64,000 nt of DNA from Bugulina stolonifera (GCA_935421135.1 OW285193.1:17966099-18030098), one strand, 5' to 3'. Positions 46,212 through 60,132 are shown, numbered from the stretch's first letter. The notes: generated by a model not told the origin, from the sequence alone. Made by a program: numbers and translations.

Positions 46212-47395
46212 TGATCGCTTGTCGCTCGTGTCACCATTGTATCATATCATACAACACCGTAACTTATCCTATATATACGTCATCATTGTGTTGTTTGTGA
46301 ATTGTGTCGCTCATATTGGGAGGTGCTCAAACTCTGTGACGTGACGTGTGGAAGCTGCTGGTAGCTGCTGGTACGTGACAATTGACAACAATGACTAGGC
46401 AGTTTGGCCACTCTGACCACTTATTGACTAGTTGATCAGATGCCTGTAGATAGCTACGGATTATCACAGTTAATCAGTTAATCTTTTACTATCAGTTCTT
46501 CACTGAATGTAGTATTACATGTTGTTAATACACTGATGTAGGGGTATTATATTATAATGTATGTGATACACTTACTAGTTGCATTGTAATAATATATAAT
46601 CTATGTTGGAGAAAATATATCCCATGACTAACAATAAGTTTGCCAGTTTTCTCAATGGGAATACATTTACCTTGTTATAATTCCCAATCTAATAGTTGTG
46701 AATCTTTTAAATGCAACTGAACTGCAAATTTTGTAGCCAATTTAGACTAATAAATATATGGCATTATAATGTGCACTGGATTTGTAGTATCAATGTTGGG
46801 TTGGGTTGAGAGGTGATTACATAGGCAAAGGCAATGTGAACACAGTTTTATAATTAACTCCATTGCCAACCCAATTATTTAATCATTGATCCAAGTGTAA
46901 ACATGCTGCACTATTTAAAACAAGCTATTCAATAATTACACTTTATTGATTATTATGTACTGTTACACAATCCTGATGATAAACTGTAACTTGACCAGTA
47001 GTGGTCGGTTTATTTTATAGACCAATGCAAGAACTTGCACAAATTACTTAGTTGAAGCACCGTTTTATTGTCAACGCTGAGACATTTTGATGCTAAATTC
47101 TAATATTTATATCGATCTTTTGTTTTCAAATTTATTAATCCTTAATTAAACAATTAATTTATTTGCTGACCGTGCTGCCTCAGCAACAGATTAACCATGA
47201 CAGCAAAGTTTGTGTTGACTTAGTGTTGTTCTGGTCGTATCATGTTCTATGAGTTACACATAGTGAAGATAAACACTCTGAGAGAGAAATATTATATAAA
47301 CTCAACACTACTTCATCTGATTGTAAAAACATTACAGATTTCACAGCATCCAGTTGCCTCCCTCCATTGCTTAGTTGTAGGTAGATGTTAGGGTC
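46212..47395. other. intergenic DNA between PAK1IP1 and the Tctex1 gene
   Basis: 1.2 kb holding the PAK1IP1 3' UTR (an AATAAA-like ACTAATAAATA near 46748) and the promoter of the downstream plus-strand gene. No exon or tandem repeat is seen. Confidence 0.45.
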
Positions 47396-50300
47396 ATGGA
47401 ACCACCTGCTCTGACTATTAGTAAAGCTGACGCTGCACAAGAACAGCTCAGGTATTATTCTATCTACTCCTTACTTCACACTGTGTGTTCTATCTACTCA
47501 TTACTTCACACTGTGTATTCTATCTACTCATTACTTCACACTGTGTATTCTATCTACTCCTTACTTCACACTGTGTGTTCTATCTACTCCTTACTTCACA
47601 CTGTGTATTCTATCTACTCCTTACTTCACACTGTGTGTTCTATGTTGATGTGTTAAGATCAATCCGATTATGAACTTACCATTATTTGGTTTTGAAATAG
47701 GAATGAGATTGTGTGAGAATTGAGTTAGAGGATCTGGTGTAGTGGTATATATGACTTGTCACTATGCTAGGCGATTAGGGGATGCAGAGCTTTGGGTAAA
47801 AATTCCATCCACAGGCATTTTACTACAATTTGTAGAAGTAGAGTCCGTCTCCGCTCACAAATGTGGCCAATCTATATACAGTATACTGTATATAGCTTGG
47901 CCCCATCTTGCAGGACACTTACGGTTGCTAACTCTGCTGTGTTGTTCAACTGATGTTTAATTCATCTCATGCAGAAAATTCTAACTGAACAACAAAATTG
48001 GTTTTTTCTGAATGAAATTAAAATTGCAGAAAGAAATCGGCAAGATCAAATAAAGATGGCCGTTCTCCTATTTCCTCTGCATCTAGGAGGAAAGACACTC
48101 TATTACCTCCAATAGGATTGCCAGATAAACCGATGTCTGTAGCAGCACGTAACATCACTAGTATATTCGCTAAGGTTGGTACCAGTTGATATAAGCAAAC
48201 TACCTTTTGCTCATTTTAGAGAAGCAATATCCACATCCTTACCCTACTTACTAGTACTTACAATGTGACATGTATATCACTAGGCTATTGTATTATTAGA
48301 ACCATCAGTATACTATTTGTACTGAGACATTGTCAACCTGTCAGGTATTTCAAGATATTTGACAAACCACATGTATTTATACCCACATTTCCTTCTTCCA
48401 GCTTGCATACCAGTGTATTGTAGGCTATGATGTATGTTTGTGACGAAAGCGAAAGCGCATGTAGGCTTACGTGTATAGTATATTAATTGACATAGTTAAG
48501 TTACATGGCAATATTTAGCTCACCCAGGCATATGCTGATTGGATAAATGTATAGCCCGTGTTACCTGTAGCATGGCTTACCAAATGTCCTAAACTGTAAC
48601 CTATGTCATTAAAAGTTCTAGGAAATCTCTGACTCAAATCAGTCAAGTGTGGAACTTCAACATTAAAATTAAATTATTTCTCTAAATAGACTATTTACTT
48701 GTACGATCAGACTTGATTCAGTGATCTCAACAAATAAAAACATGACTGTATTAGAATAAATTATTGTACTCCATTAGATTTATAAGCTATGTTGTTAATT
48801 TGTTGCATTGTGCACAAAATTCAGATTTATGTTAACTGCTTAACTTCTCCTGTATGTTACCAGACACTAGCCAGTAAAGCCCCTTCCACACGTACAAATG
48901 ATGCCTTAGTTCTTGGAGCCTATGCCTCTCTCCTCTCCAATAAGTTCAGACGTAAACCATCCGTAGCTCCTAGCCATGGTTCTTCATCTTACAACCACCA
49001 GATGCCGCCCATTGTAGAGCTCCCCACTTACAGGCTAGAACCTCTGGCTAAGCAGACAGTTAGGTGAGGTTTGATTGCATTATAGACTATGGTCCTAGTC
49101 TTATATCCAAGTTTTTGAGGAGGTCCTTCAGTAGACTCAATGGGTCACTTTATATTGGCTCTAGCCCCATGCAGCCACTTCATCCATAAATTTATGGTCC
49201 ACAAACTGCGGACTGAATGTGTTTAGGGGTTACTCTCTCCTGCTTTTAACACAAGAAGTCTTCACTTCTCTTCTCTTCTAGCAGTAGATGGAGGGTTAAC
49301 ATTATTTCACAAGTATTTTGTAGATAGAACGGATGCTTAGAGTGCACACAATAGTATAATAATTATTTTATAATTCAATGCCTCATAACTACCAGCTATA
49401 TAATACCAGTCAGTAATTAGTGCAGTATGTTAGTAGGTTTACTGTATTGTATACACTATTACATACATACAGTATATTCACACGTATACATGCTGTTTCT
49501 ATCACTACTAATGAGGTATGTAAATTACTCTCACTTTATACTTTGACATGTTTGTTATTTAACTGATTTATATTTGATATTTACTCTGTATACTGATACC
49601 TTATTGATATTACACCACTGACTGCTTGCAAGGTTAGAAACACAACCTAGAATGTATAAACAATGGGAAATGCTAGTTCTATTAATAGTATATAATCATT
49701 AGTAACCTCCAGAATAATGTTCTCTAATTGGTTTAAATTTTATTCTGGACTAATAGTCTATCTATACCTGTATGGCGTGATAACTCGCAACTAGTTACGA
49801 TATTTTCAGAGTTTTAAAAATGTTTCAAAACACTCTGTGACTTGAATACACTGGAATGTGATAGGTTATTGGTTAGTGGTTGTTTGTTATTGGTTATTGG
49901 CTGGAGTTTGGGCCAATCAATAGTAAAGTCAGAATCACATTTTAAAATTTTCGAAATTCTTATTGCATGTGCTGGACAGTTAGTATAATGATGGAATTTT
50001 GTTATGATTACACTCAGCACTTATATAAACTAGTTGATAAGTTCTGCGTAAAAAATTCCACATTTAATCTAATTAAATATAACACTTTCCCTTTTATTGA
50101 TATACATTTTGTAAATAGAGAACATGTTATTACACTCCTGCTCTTATACTGTAGATGGGCCAGACTACAGATCATGGTGGACTCCATACTAACTGACTTC
50201 ATAAACAGGGGTGTATACAGCAAGCTGAGAGCCCCCTCTTCCGCTAGGAACATATCTGCTAATATGAAGATGCTGGCTAAAGAACTTGGTTACTCTAAAA

Positions 50301-50762
50301 GGTGAGTTTTATTATTTTAGTAAGAAGCTCAAGTATCAGTGCTCTACTGGGTGTGGATGTAATGTCTATTTTATTTGACAACAACAATAGCTATAATATT
50401 GCAGCTAACTGCACTTGACTATTATATTAGCTTCATCTTGGAGTTGTCTCCTCATGACATGATGTGGACAAGCGAGTCGACAACTCCAATTATAGACTCA
50501 ATAATTACATGTATCACATACATGTACAATGTACATGTACATGTACTTACCTTGTGAGAAAGTTGTTACATAATTCATTTGACTATTCTTATTCAGGTAT
50601 AAGATAGTATCCATGGTTGAGATTGTACAGAACACAGGACAGGAGTTCAGAAGCTGTAGTCGATGTCTGTGGAACACCGAGTTTGATGGCTGCGTAACGT
50701 CATACAAGAAGTCTCCCGTTGTGTTTATAGTTGCAGCACTATATTTAGTATACACAGACTGA
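47396..50762 (+). CDS. Tctex1 domain-containing protein (DYNLT-like dynein light chain)
   Basis: Five exons (47396-47451, 48030-48174, 48864-49063, 50155-50301, 50597-50762) join in phase to 237 aa. The C-terminal part, about residues 125-237, has the Tctex1 fold signature: a helical segment (MVDSILTDFINRGVY), KMLAKELGYSKRYKIVSMVEIVQ, then SRCLWNTEFDGCVTSYKKSP and the terminal strand VVFIVAALYLVYTD. The N-terminal 120 residues are basic and Ser/Pro-rich, as in the extended TCTEX1D/DYNLT4-5 group rather than the short DYNLT1/3 chains. Such proteins join cytoplasmic or axonemal dynein. The exact orthologue is not resolved. Intron 1 begins directly with a 30-bp minisatellite at the donor. Confidence 0.88.
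47459..47645. repeat. 30-bp minisatellite at the Tctex1 gene exon 1 donor
   Basis: About six units containing TTCTATCTACTCCTTACTTC and CACACTGTGT begin a few bases after the donor at 47452 (CTCAG then GTATTATTC). Since 30 is a multiple of 3, open frames extend through it. Confidence 0.92.
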
Positions 50763-52278
50763 GTTGGAGATCAAGTAATGTAGTGACTTCACTTATATTA
50801 CAGACTCAAAATGTAAGTTAGCATGTATATAATATGTACATTGTATGTGTTTTTCTTCAGAATATTTGTGAGGTATCTTTGGTGTAAGCTTTACTATTGT
50901 GCATCCGCTGTATGTACACTTGACCATACCAAACAGGTATTCAAGACAAACTCTGATCGAGGTACAGTTAGTTTACCCTGTCATTTATAGACTTCAAACA
51001 AGTTTTACTATAGATATCAACGTGTTTTATTTATTGGTAACAACTACTGTTCCTATTTCCATCTGAACACAATTTTAATAATGATCTTGATTGTAGAGAA
51101 GATAACTCTGCATAGTGGCATTAATTTATACAGTTGCATACAGTGATCATTATTGAAAAGAGTGGACAACTTCAACATTTCAGTCATCTCAGTCATATTT
51201 TATGTAATATAGTGTCTAGCTACACACAGTGTACACTATACAGACCATGGCTACACTCACGGAATCAGTTCCCATCACTGCTTACACAACAAGCTGAAAT
51301 CACTGGATTTTAGACAAATATTTTTACAAAGATATAATAATATAACATTGTATACTGTGTGTAAACTAGACAATATTGTATCTAGTGTTCAACTTTACAA
51401 TATACATAAACATGCTTTGTTTGGTGTAACACATACCTCACTATAATTAGCAGATATGGAGGAAGGCATACAGAGTATACCTATAATACATATTGATCAC
51501 TTATAATCAATAACCACATAGTGATAGATAGTTCAATGAACACTTCATTTGCAGGTAATGTGTTTGTCTAAGCACGTGTATAACAATAGGCAATGATGAT
51601 CCATATCTAGTAACAATTGAAATCAATGGCACCAGAATATCAGGTTCTCCACAGAATATATGGGAGGTGGTGTCGTTCTTACAGTTAAACTCATCACTGT
51701 TTTGTTGTAAACAACGTTAACATTTATAAAATATAGTACTGATATATTGCTTGTATTTTAATTTAATCAATTGTATCAATTTCTTTATTTGCATAATTTG
51801 AAATTTTTATGTGCCAACATATTGAGTATAAAATAGATTTTTGGGGAGATTTTACGAAACTATCTTTTTAAAAATGATCTTGGGAGAATCCCAAGTGATT
51901 TTATTGTTACCCAACTTTGTAACAGAGTGTCCACTGCAAGGATGTCTGAAGTGGTTACAGTTCCACTGAGTGCACTATAAATACACAACAGAGTAGGCTT
52001 ATAGAATGGTGTGTGCTTGCTCATATCTTGCTGTTTGTCACACGTACAGCGCTCAGTGAGGTGAGTCTCTATGATTTATTATCAGGCATACGTGTAGATG
52101 TAACTAAACTTGCCTCTTCATTGTATGCTCTGTATGGATGATAATTTTTGTGGTACCCAGGTTAGGGCTTATCAATACAATAGCTAGTGCAAATACACAA
52201 AGTTTTCCTTCATTTTGTATAAATTGTCATGTGGAGGTTGACATAACAAAAGAAAGATATTTTTTAGATAGAAGCACT
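50763..52278. other. intergenic DNA between the Tctex1 gene and the LRR gene
   Basis: 1.5 kb without a supportable exon. It must hold the 3' UTR of the first gene and the promoter of the second. A foldback-family half-site (GAGAAGATAACTCT) lies near 51098. Confidence 0.45.
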
Positions 52279-55200
52279 ATGTCGATGCAGCCGTACGTTG
52301 TGAATAGGCTACTAAATCAGCGGGCACGTATGAAGCCACCCTCACCGGACTCTCCACCCCCTCCCCCAGTGATACCACCTTGGGAACCGGACAGTGATGC
52401 TTATGATACAGATCTGGAAGAGGACTTTGAGCAGCAGACAGAGAAAGAGAGACTCCTAGGTGGGTAGACTCTCATTTACCCTCAGGTCATGGGTACAGAT
52501 ACAAGCTCTAGGTTGTACTGTAGGTGCACTTATAGACCAAGAAACGTTGAGGATTTGTGGGAACAGCCATAGTTTAGGTCTCATTACTTAAAATTTGAAT
52601 CCTGGAATCCTCATCAGGAAGGGCCTCCAGTTGCTCTTGTACTGCACAGTATGTTGGCGTGTTGCTAGTTTGAGGCTGATATCTATTTAAAAAAGCAAAT
52701 ATGTATTTTTTATAGATCTCTATTAATTATAAAATGTAAAGCAACTATTTGCAAAGTCGACCATGTTGTAGCTGTATGTTTCCATGCAATGCCGATGAAG
52801 GTCCTCTCATGCCTCCAGTATATTTATAACCTGCTACTGCCTCTGCATGCAATGGTATTACTTGGGGCTCCGTCTCAATCTCAACTCTGTGTTAAATTTA
52901 GGAGTTATTCTCTATTTTAGAAAAAACTAAGTTAGATACCGGAGTAGGACTTTTGCTGTATAAGAAGATATGCAGCCAGATAGCCTCTCCTCCACAGTCC
53001 TGTATTGTTAACAGTTTACCTGGTTCTGAAGTTAAGATACCTGGTAGAGAGATGGGGGCGGGTAACCTGACAGCCCTTATGTGTGCCTTACTCGTAAGTT
53101 TTAAACTACACGTATTGTAGTTTTATCTTGTAACTTGGTTCTTGTATTCACTTGATTTGAATATTACTTTACCTGGTGCAACCTTTAATTCATCAGTGTG
53201 GGAATAACTCGTCTTCTTCCTTCACACTAGTACACAGAGTGTAGTACGGTTTCTTCTCTGTTAGCATTAGTCTCTCCTCATGCTGCAGGCAAACACAAGG
53301 CTCACACAATTGGATCTCCGAGACAACCATCTTGGTTACGAAGGAGGAAAGGAAATAGCTACGGTCTTATTGGTTAATAATTTTGTCACACATTTGGTGA
53401 GTCAAATATATTTTTTTGTGTAATCGTTCTGCTGATTACTGTAGTGTATGCTTCACAAGAGTTGTCTCCTTTGGTTACTTGTTTGAACACCAACCTTTGC
53501 AGGAGTAAATTTCAATACCATATCATTTGTTTAGTGTGAAAGATCAATAGTTTAGATGAGCACTGTTATCATGATTTTAATGCTTTCGGTCATTAGAGTG
53601 GATGTCCCTATATCATTAGCATCTACATGTACATGCCATGGTACTGTGTGTTACAGTGACTAGGGTATAACCATGTAACATACAACATATTGCATTGCAT
53701 TTCTACAACTGACACAGTCATATCATGCACTATGTTTTAGAATCTCTCCCGGAATGGACTTGGTGCTACTGGAATTTCTGCCTTTCTTGCCAAACTACTT
53801 AGAAATAACAAAATTTTATTAGAATTGGATATTTCTGGTGAGCAAGAGCTTACTCTCCTTTCCCTACAGTTTTATCCTATACAGGCTCACAGGTTCACTA
53901 CTTAGTATGTATTTGGTAACAAGCTTAGTGCTATTATTGTGCTGTACTGCTATTTGTTTCTTTTGTCTGGTCATAATTTCTATATTTACGAATGTTGATG
54001 ATGATTGTGCAGCTTGTTTCTATATTTTGTTTTAGATAATAATTTCTCTGATGAAGATGCAAAATATTTAGCTGCAGGAATAGAGGTAAGTTTGAAATAT
54101 CACTGTACATACAAAGTGTGTATATGCCAGGTCGGTTGTGCATGGCATGTACACACTTTTTAAATATAATGTACTGGTACATGTACAATTATAAGTTTGA
54201 TTATCACTTTGATTAAACTTGCTGACAGTTTTACTCCCTGGTCTTAGGTAAGGTGTTCACGGCTAGCTGGTAACATTGTAATGTGCATATAATATGATGG
54301 ATCAGTCTTCCTTTACATGCCCTTCATCACACCATCACCACTGAATTTGATGGGATTCGTCCCCCAACCTCCCAGTGCCCTGACTACTAGCACCATGCTA
54401 TGACAGTTATATAAGTCCACGGTGACGCTGTATATATGTATCTCTTATGCCACAGGCTAATGACTACATTGTTAAACTGAATATGAGTCACAACAACATT
54501 TGTGAGGATGGTGCTAGATATATTGGTAAAGCTATTGCAGCCAACGACACGCTGGAAGACCTTGACCTTAGCTGGAACTCCATCAGAAGGAAGGGAGCCG
54601 TTACTATCTGTAAAGCACTCAAGGTTGGGTTACTATCTATAGATGTGCTGTAGATACTGGCAATATGTACATCGTATGTACAAAGAGTTCATGGGCAGTA
54701 AGCTTTGTTGCTTACTGTTTTTTTCAACCAAACACTTTGCCACCTTCACTGACTAAAATTTCGTCCTTTATTGAATTTCAATAATTTATTGGACAAAACT
54801 TCAACTTTTTGATTTTAATCAAAGTGAATGCCAGAGTCTTTCAAATTATATGACATTTGTATAATTTGAATACAACACACTAAATATAATGTGAATTTGT
54901 TAGATGAACTTCTCCCTGAAGAAGTTGAACTTGTCATGGAATGGTTTATGCTACGAAGGGGCACTTGCAGTGAGAGATGCTCTTCGTACCAACAAGCACT
55001 TGCTGGAGATTGACATTAGCAATAATCGAATCAACTGGGAAGGTGCTCAGTTTCTTGCAGAAATGCTTGAACAGAATTGTTACCTGGAAATTCTCAGGGT
55101 TTGTAATATTATGCTTAGTTACTGCACTTTGGAGTCATCCTCTCTCTATCTTTAGTGATTGGGAAAGAGGGGACAACTCTTAAATATGGGGCACAAATTT

Positions 55201-58200
55201 GTAATTCAACTGAAAATGAATTTTAGATTGCAGCTTACACCATGGGCTAAGTGTAATATAATAGTTTTCACTGTGTGAATGACCTAGCATCACAAAAGGG
55301 TCTTTGTGGACTCACTGGAGATCGCATCAAACCGTTGAATTTATTCTACTCCAACCTTGCTATTGCTGTTATATTACACATAGTCCAATAGTTACTATTG
55401 TATCATGTCTAGTATAACATCAACAACAGAGTTCAGCTGTAGGGCTCATTTACAGGAGCATTACACATATACTATCTGAGAGACATGTATGGTCTGTTAG
55501 CTCACTGCTCGCTAGGTTTTGTACAATATACAGCAGAGTTGAAAGTGAGTCTACTCTTTACTGATGTCAGGTTGTTTACACAGTGCGAACTATACTGCTG
55601 CTAGCTCATGATGTGGTGGTTAATTATATTTTAGTAACTTGTAGCCATGTTGTTACATTTACATTATTGTTTAATGATCTCTGATACATGTAGGCTGGAT
55701 CAAACCCGCTGACTACTACAGGATGTTTAGACATCATTGATGCCATTTCGAGGAATGACAACTCTGGATTAGTCATTCTAGATCTCACTGTGAGTATAAA
55801 AAATTCATAAACATAAGTATACTAAATATATAACATACATATAATTTTTTGTGTTTGGGAATATCAAAGCATTGTTTTAAAGTTATCTACTTTGTTTGAC
55901 ATTGATAAATAGAGAGAAGACAACTTTTAAAATGTGTGCTGTCTAATATCCACATGTGCAAATATTTGGGTAAAGTAACATTGCTTTACACTGTAGTAAT
56001 AGTATGAGGCAAACCTAGTGATAGACAAGTTACAAAGACAGTCTGGTATATATAGTTATAACCCATGCTCTTGTATCTTATATCTACATATACATAGCTG
56101 TATACTAATGGTATACCGTATGTGGACATTATATCACCTGCATGTAATACTTACTGTATATATCTCTATATAGGATGTACCAGTAATAAGAGAGTTTATA
56201 TACATGAGTAAGAGGATACAACAAGGTGGTAGAAACATGGAGGTCATACATGGAGAGGTCGTACCCCACCATGATGTGCTGGGAGAAAGAAGTGGTGAGT
56301 ATAAATACATTGTATATCTTTAAAGGGGTTATGACATGTGGTTTATGTCTATGTTCAAAGCAGCATCTCTTACTTAGGTTTATTGCATTTGTGCTACTAT
56401 AAGCAGAGTTGTGTTCTCTTGCCCATGCTTGACTCATTAGCACTATTGGATGCTGATCCAAACGCAACTTTGTTATGAAGACGCAACTGCGTGCTTTATG
56501 TCATATAGAGAAAATTGTTGAATTCAAGCTGTTTGCATAGAAAGAGTACAGTAGTGAACAAATGATTTCACAGGATTTACTAATATAGCAGTTGGATAAC
56601 TTGTGCAAGTTTTTGAATTTTTCTGAGCTTTACTTTTGCTGGCAATAACTAGCTGCCTTTATTGGTAGGTCTGGTATTTCATTTGGCCACACTGTATACA
56701 GCGACTATCATTGCGTTATTCTACATGCCTATACATTGCGTTGTGGTCTAGTTGTTCTAAATATAGCCCGGAAGCCGCAAGCATAGGATAACTAACAGTA
56801 CTAGAATAGTAAATATCTGGGCACTCAATATTAATTATTGTGCCACTAGATAGCTGAGTGCGTCTTAATGCTACCTGAAAACACGTGGCATAACCCCTTT
56901 AACCATAACGCATTGTAACAGAGGGCTGGACCAATGACGGAGTGAGCAGGAGGGTGGCCATTGTAATACAAACTATACTACTATTATGAATTTAGCTTGT
57001 AATTCAATTCTACTCTGATCTATCAATTTATGATCAATTTAGGGTTTTGACAGTTTTGTATGGTGAATCTCCTGGTGAGATACTGTATCTACTACATGTA
57101 GGTCACAAGTGCTGCTCTGTAAACGCTGTAGACTGTTGTCTAATGTATGAATGCGTATAGGGATCTACAATGTACGTAAACATTTACTTTCCTGTACATG
57201 TACTTACCTATACATGTACCTACCTATACATGTACCTACCTATGCATGTACTTACTTATGCATGTACTTACATGTACTTATGCATGTACTTACTTATACA
57301 TGTACTTACCTATACATGTACTTACTTATACATGTACTTACCTATACATGTACTTACTTATACATGTACTTACTTATACATGTACTTACATGTACTTATA
57401 CATGTACTTACTTATACATGTACTTACTTATACATGTACTTACTTATGCATGTACTTACTTATACATATACTTACATGTACTTATACATGTACTTACCTA
57501 TACATGTACTTACTTATACATGTACTTACCTATACATGTACTTACCTATACATGTACTTACCTATACATATACTTACTTATACATGTACTTACATATACA
57601 TGTACTTACCTATACATGTACTTACTTATACATGTACTTACTTATATATGTTGACAGATCGTAAGATTCATCCGATGCAGAAGATAATCAACTACATGTA
57701 CGAGAAGGAAATGAGGCCTCTAGAGTTACTCAGGAGTTTTGATAAAGACGGAAAATTTATTGTTAGCGAGGATGATTTCTTTGAGAGATTGCTAGTAAGT
57801 ACACCTTAGTATTTACTTATTAACACTATTAATTCTGTTTTTTTGCTAGTAGAGTTTATTGCTAATTGCAATGTTGTGGTTCGCTTGTATGTTATTCCAT
57901 GGGAATGAACCGAGTGTAGCCTACAACTGTGAAAATAATTAATCATTTTGCTAGGCCAAGGGTATAGATATTCGAAGTTGGGAAAGAGAAGAACTAATGA
58001 CCTATATAGCGGGTCAAGGATATGGAGAGGGTAAAGGCATGGTCAACTACAAGTAGGTGCTCCATCTAACCATCTAACGAATTACATGAGCATGAGCATC
58101 ACATGTACATTAACTCACTCTAATCTTATCATGTGGAGTTATGCTCTCTTTTCTTATTGTTCTAGATTACATTCTATTTTCATTTAAAGTTTGATTGCTA

Positions 58201-60132
58201 GCAGTTCATTCGGGATTATATAATTTTAATTCTGTAATTAAACGTTCAAAGACGCCATAATGCCATGTACATGTAAATTGTACATATACCTGTATATAGA
58301 TGCAGGCTACAGCTACAGCCGTCAGAAATGTTTCTTTCTTTCCGTGTACCTGTGCTATCATTATGTCTTGTGTACTTGAAGGTAATTTTTCAGCATTGGG
58401 GCTTTTATAAGTCACTAGCCCAAATTTGTCCTCTTTTGACAGAGTGAAGATAACTCTTGAATCATAGTACACCAATTTTATCTGCAGTGCATGTTTATTA
58501 GCAGTTTACTATATATTGATACTGCTATGGTCAGCGCTTATCACGTATATAATATCATAGTATGCTGTCTTCTCTTTCTCAGTGTTTTGCCTAAAACTTA
58601 CAGGAAGCTGGTTGAGAGTGTCTTGACCCAGATAGACACGGAGAGGAACTTCAGGATATCTGAGCGGGAGCACTCTAAGGCTATGAGACTTCTTCATGAG
58701 AGGATAATGCAGGCCGGACTTCCTCCCCTCAATGTAGATGCAGCCCTGGTTCAGATAACAGGTGAGTGTGTACTGACACATGTAACAGGTGAGTGTGTAG
58801 TGTGATACATGTACTACATATAGACTGAGACAGCTATGTAACAGGTGGGTTTGGTGTGATACATGTAAACTGTACAGGTGTGAGTTTACAAAGGTATGTA
58901 AGCAACGAGTACCTGGATCATAGTGACACTATAATATATTGACTGTATTGTTTATTTACTCGCATGACTATGTTTCTGCAAGTACTAGCTTATACATTGT
59001 GACTCATTCAGGAATCAAGTCATCTGATGTTGAGAGAGACCCACAGTCAGTTGCACTCCAGTGTCTGTCCACCTCTCTCCACCACAGGAAGACAAATAGC
59101 TTCAGTTATAAAATGGCAATGGCCAAAAATATCCGAATGCCTATAAGTTCTAGCCACTCCACCCCTCACCTGTCTAGTTTCCCCAGTACAGTAAGTTTTA
59201 GTTAAGCTATCACTATTACTCTTTTTGATTATATTATGCAATAATCCATGTATCATGTTCATACACGGATAGAGAGAGCTATTAAATGGGGGTACATGTA
59301 CAATGTATGTTCAAATGGAATCTCATTCTGTTCGTTTCATTCTCAAGGAGAAAGCAGAAAGTATTAAAGTAGTATGGTTGATTGGAGCTATCCCTCTAAT
59401 GTGTGATAGTAATATTAATTTATGTGAATGGAAGAACACTCCAAAATTAAAACTAAGTTGACATTTTCGAAGATAGAATCTCGATTTCGTGATAAGACAA
59501 TCTGTGAACGCGTTAACCTGCGTAGTATTAAATCTGAAGCACTAATGCTCTCCGGATATAATGCAAGAGAGTCAAAGAGAGATATTCCAGTTAACAGATT
59601 GAATGTTGAAGAGATGAATTACATATACTACCACAATTGAAAATAACCAAACTTCTCACCCAACTGACCGACCTATTAACTGACCGACTCACTAACTGAC
59701 CGACTGACCGACCCACTAACTGACCGACACCGACTGATTGACATGTTACTTATACAGGTGTCTTTCTAACCAGTCAAAATTGTATGAGTCATAATGGTTG
59801 TTCATATCGTTGCTACATCTCCTGTGTGATTGATTGATGTGTTCTAATTATTTTATACAAATCTTGGTTCAAATATAATAACAATTTTTACTTTTTTACA
59901 ATGTTTAATTTTCTTTTGTTATCGCTATATGAGTATATAACTAACTACCTATTTAGTAATTATGGTTAAAATGTTTTTCTAGCCCAACTACGAAGATTTG
60001 GCAGCAGTTCGTCAGCCAAGACCATCATCTAGAATATTCATGACGTCCCCACTAAGTGCAGTAAGGTCAAGGAGAGCTCCCACAGCGGCAGCTAGGAGAC
60101 AGAGGTCAAAAAGTGCAATGCCTACTTTGTGA
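52279..60132 (+). CDS. leucine-rich repeat protein with EF-hand-like pair (LRRC74-like)
   Basis: Fourteen exons (52279-52459, 52921-53093, 53289-53396, 53741-53837, 54036-54085, 54456-54623, 54904-55098, 55694-55789, 56174-56294, 57658-57794, 57955-58052, 58604-58761, 59012-59190, 59983-60132) join in phase to 636 aa. The N-terminus is Pro-rich then acidic (SDAYDTDLEEDFEQ), like LRRC74A. Ribonuclease-inhibitor-type LRRs cover about residues 118-390 (TQLDLRDNHLGYEGG, LNMSHNNICEDGA, LDLSWNSIRRKGA, LNLSWNGLCYEGA, IDISNNRINWEGA). Residues 425-436 (DKDGKFIVSEDD) and about 462-474 (GQGYGEGKGMVN) look like two degenerate EF-hands. The C-terminus is basic and Ser-rich. The product is probably a cytoplasmic or ciliary scaffold; the function is unknown. 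The start at 52279 is the first ATG giving the acidic N-terminus; the frame opens further upstream to 52138. Intron 9 carries a MITE and a 16-bp array. Confidence 0.87.
56324..56898. mobile_element. MITE copy 2, piggyBac-like (TTAA sites)
   Basis: A 575-bp copy in intron 9 of the LRR gene, same orientation and about 95% similar to 27904-28471. It starts AGGGGTTATGACA, ends GGCATAACCCCT, and is flanked by TTAA at 56320-56323 and 56899-56902. The small frames inside it are shared with copy 1 and have no known domain. Confidence 0.85.
57190..57650. repeat. 16-bp minisatellite (TACATGTACTTACCTA family)
   Basis: About 28 units of roughly 16 bp, alternating CTTACC and CTTACT, with occasional shortened units, lie in the LRR gene intron 9 and end a few bases before the exon 10 acceptor at 57657. 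All three plus frames are open, which is an artefact of the repeat. Each unit contains the palindrome TACATGTA or a close variant. Confidence 0.94.
59428..59640 (+). other. 70-codon open frame in LRR gene intron 13, uncertain
   Basis: An ATG-to-stop frame of 70 codons rich in Lys, Arg and Glu lies entirely inside intron 13. It has no signal peptide or domain that I recognise and no obvious splice partners. It may be chance, a nested small gene or a relic. Confidence 0.15.
59655..59740. repeat. ACTGACCGAC simple tandem repeat
   Basis: Irregular copies of CTGACCGAC and CACTAACTGACCGA lie in intron 13 of the LRR gene. Confidence 0.8.

Noticed and set aside
54330..54410. Second possible tRNA-derived SINE (minus-strand GGGACGAATCCC B-box-like)
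   Set aside because: The A box is poor and no second copy or tail is visible, so the support is too weak for a feature.
57151..57809. Three overlapping plus frames rich in TYLYMYLPIHVL repeats
   Set aside because: The 16-bp array opens all frames. Only the last part of one frame coincides with the true LRR gene exon 10 (57658-57794).
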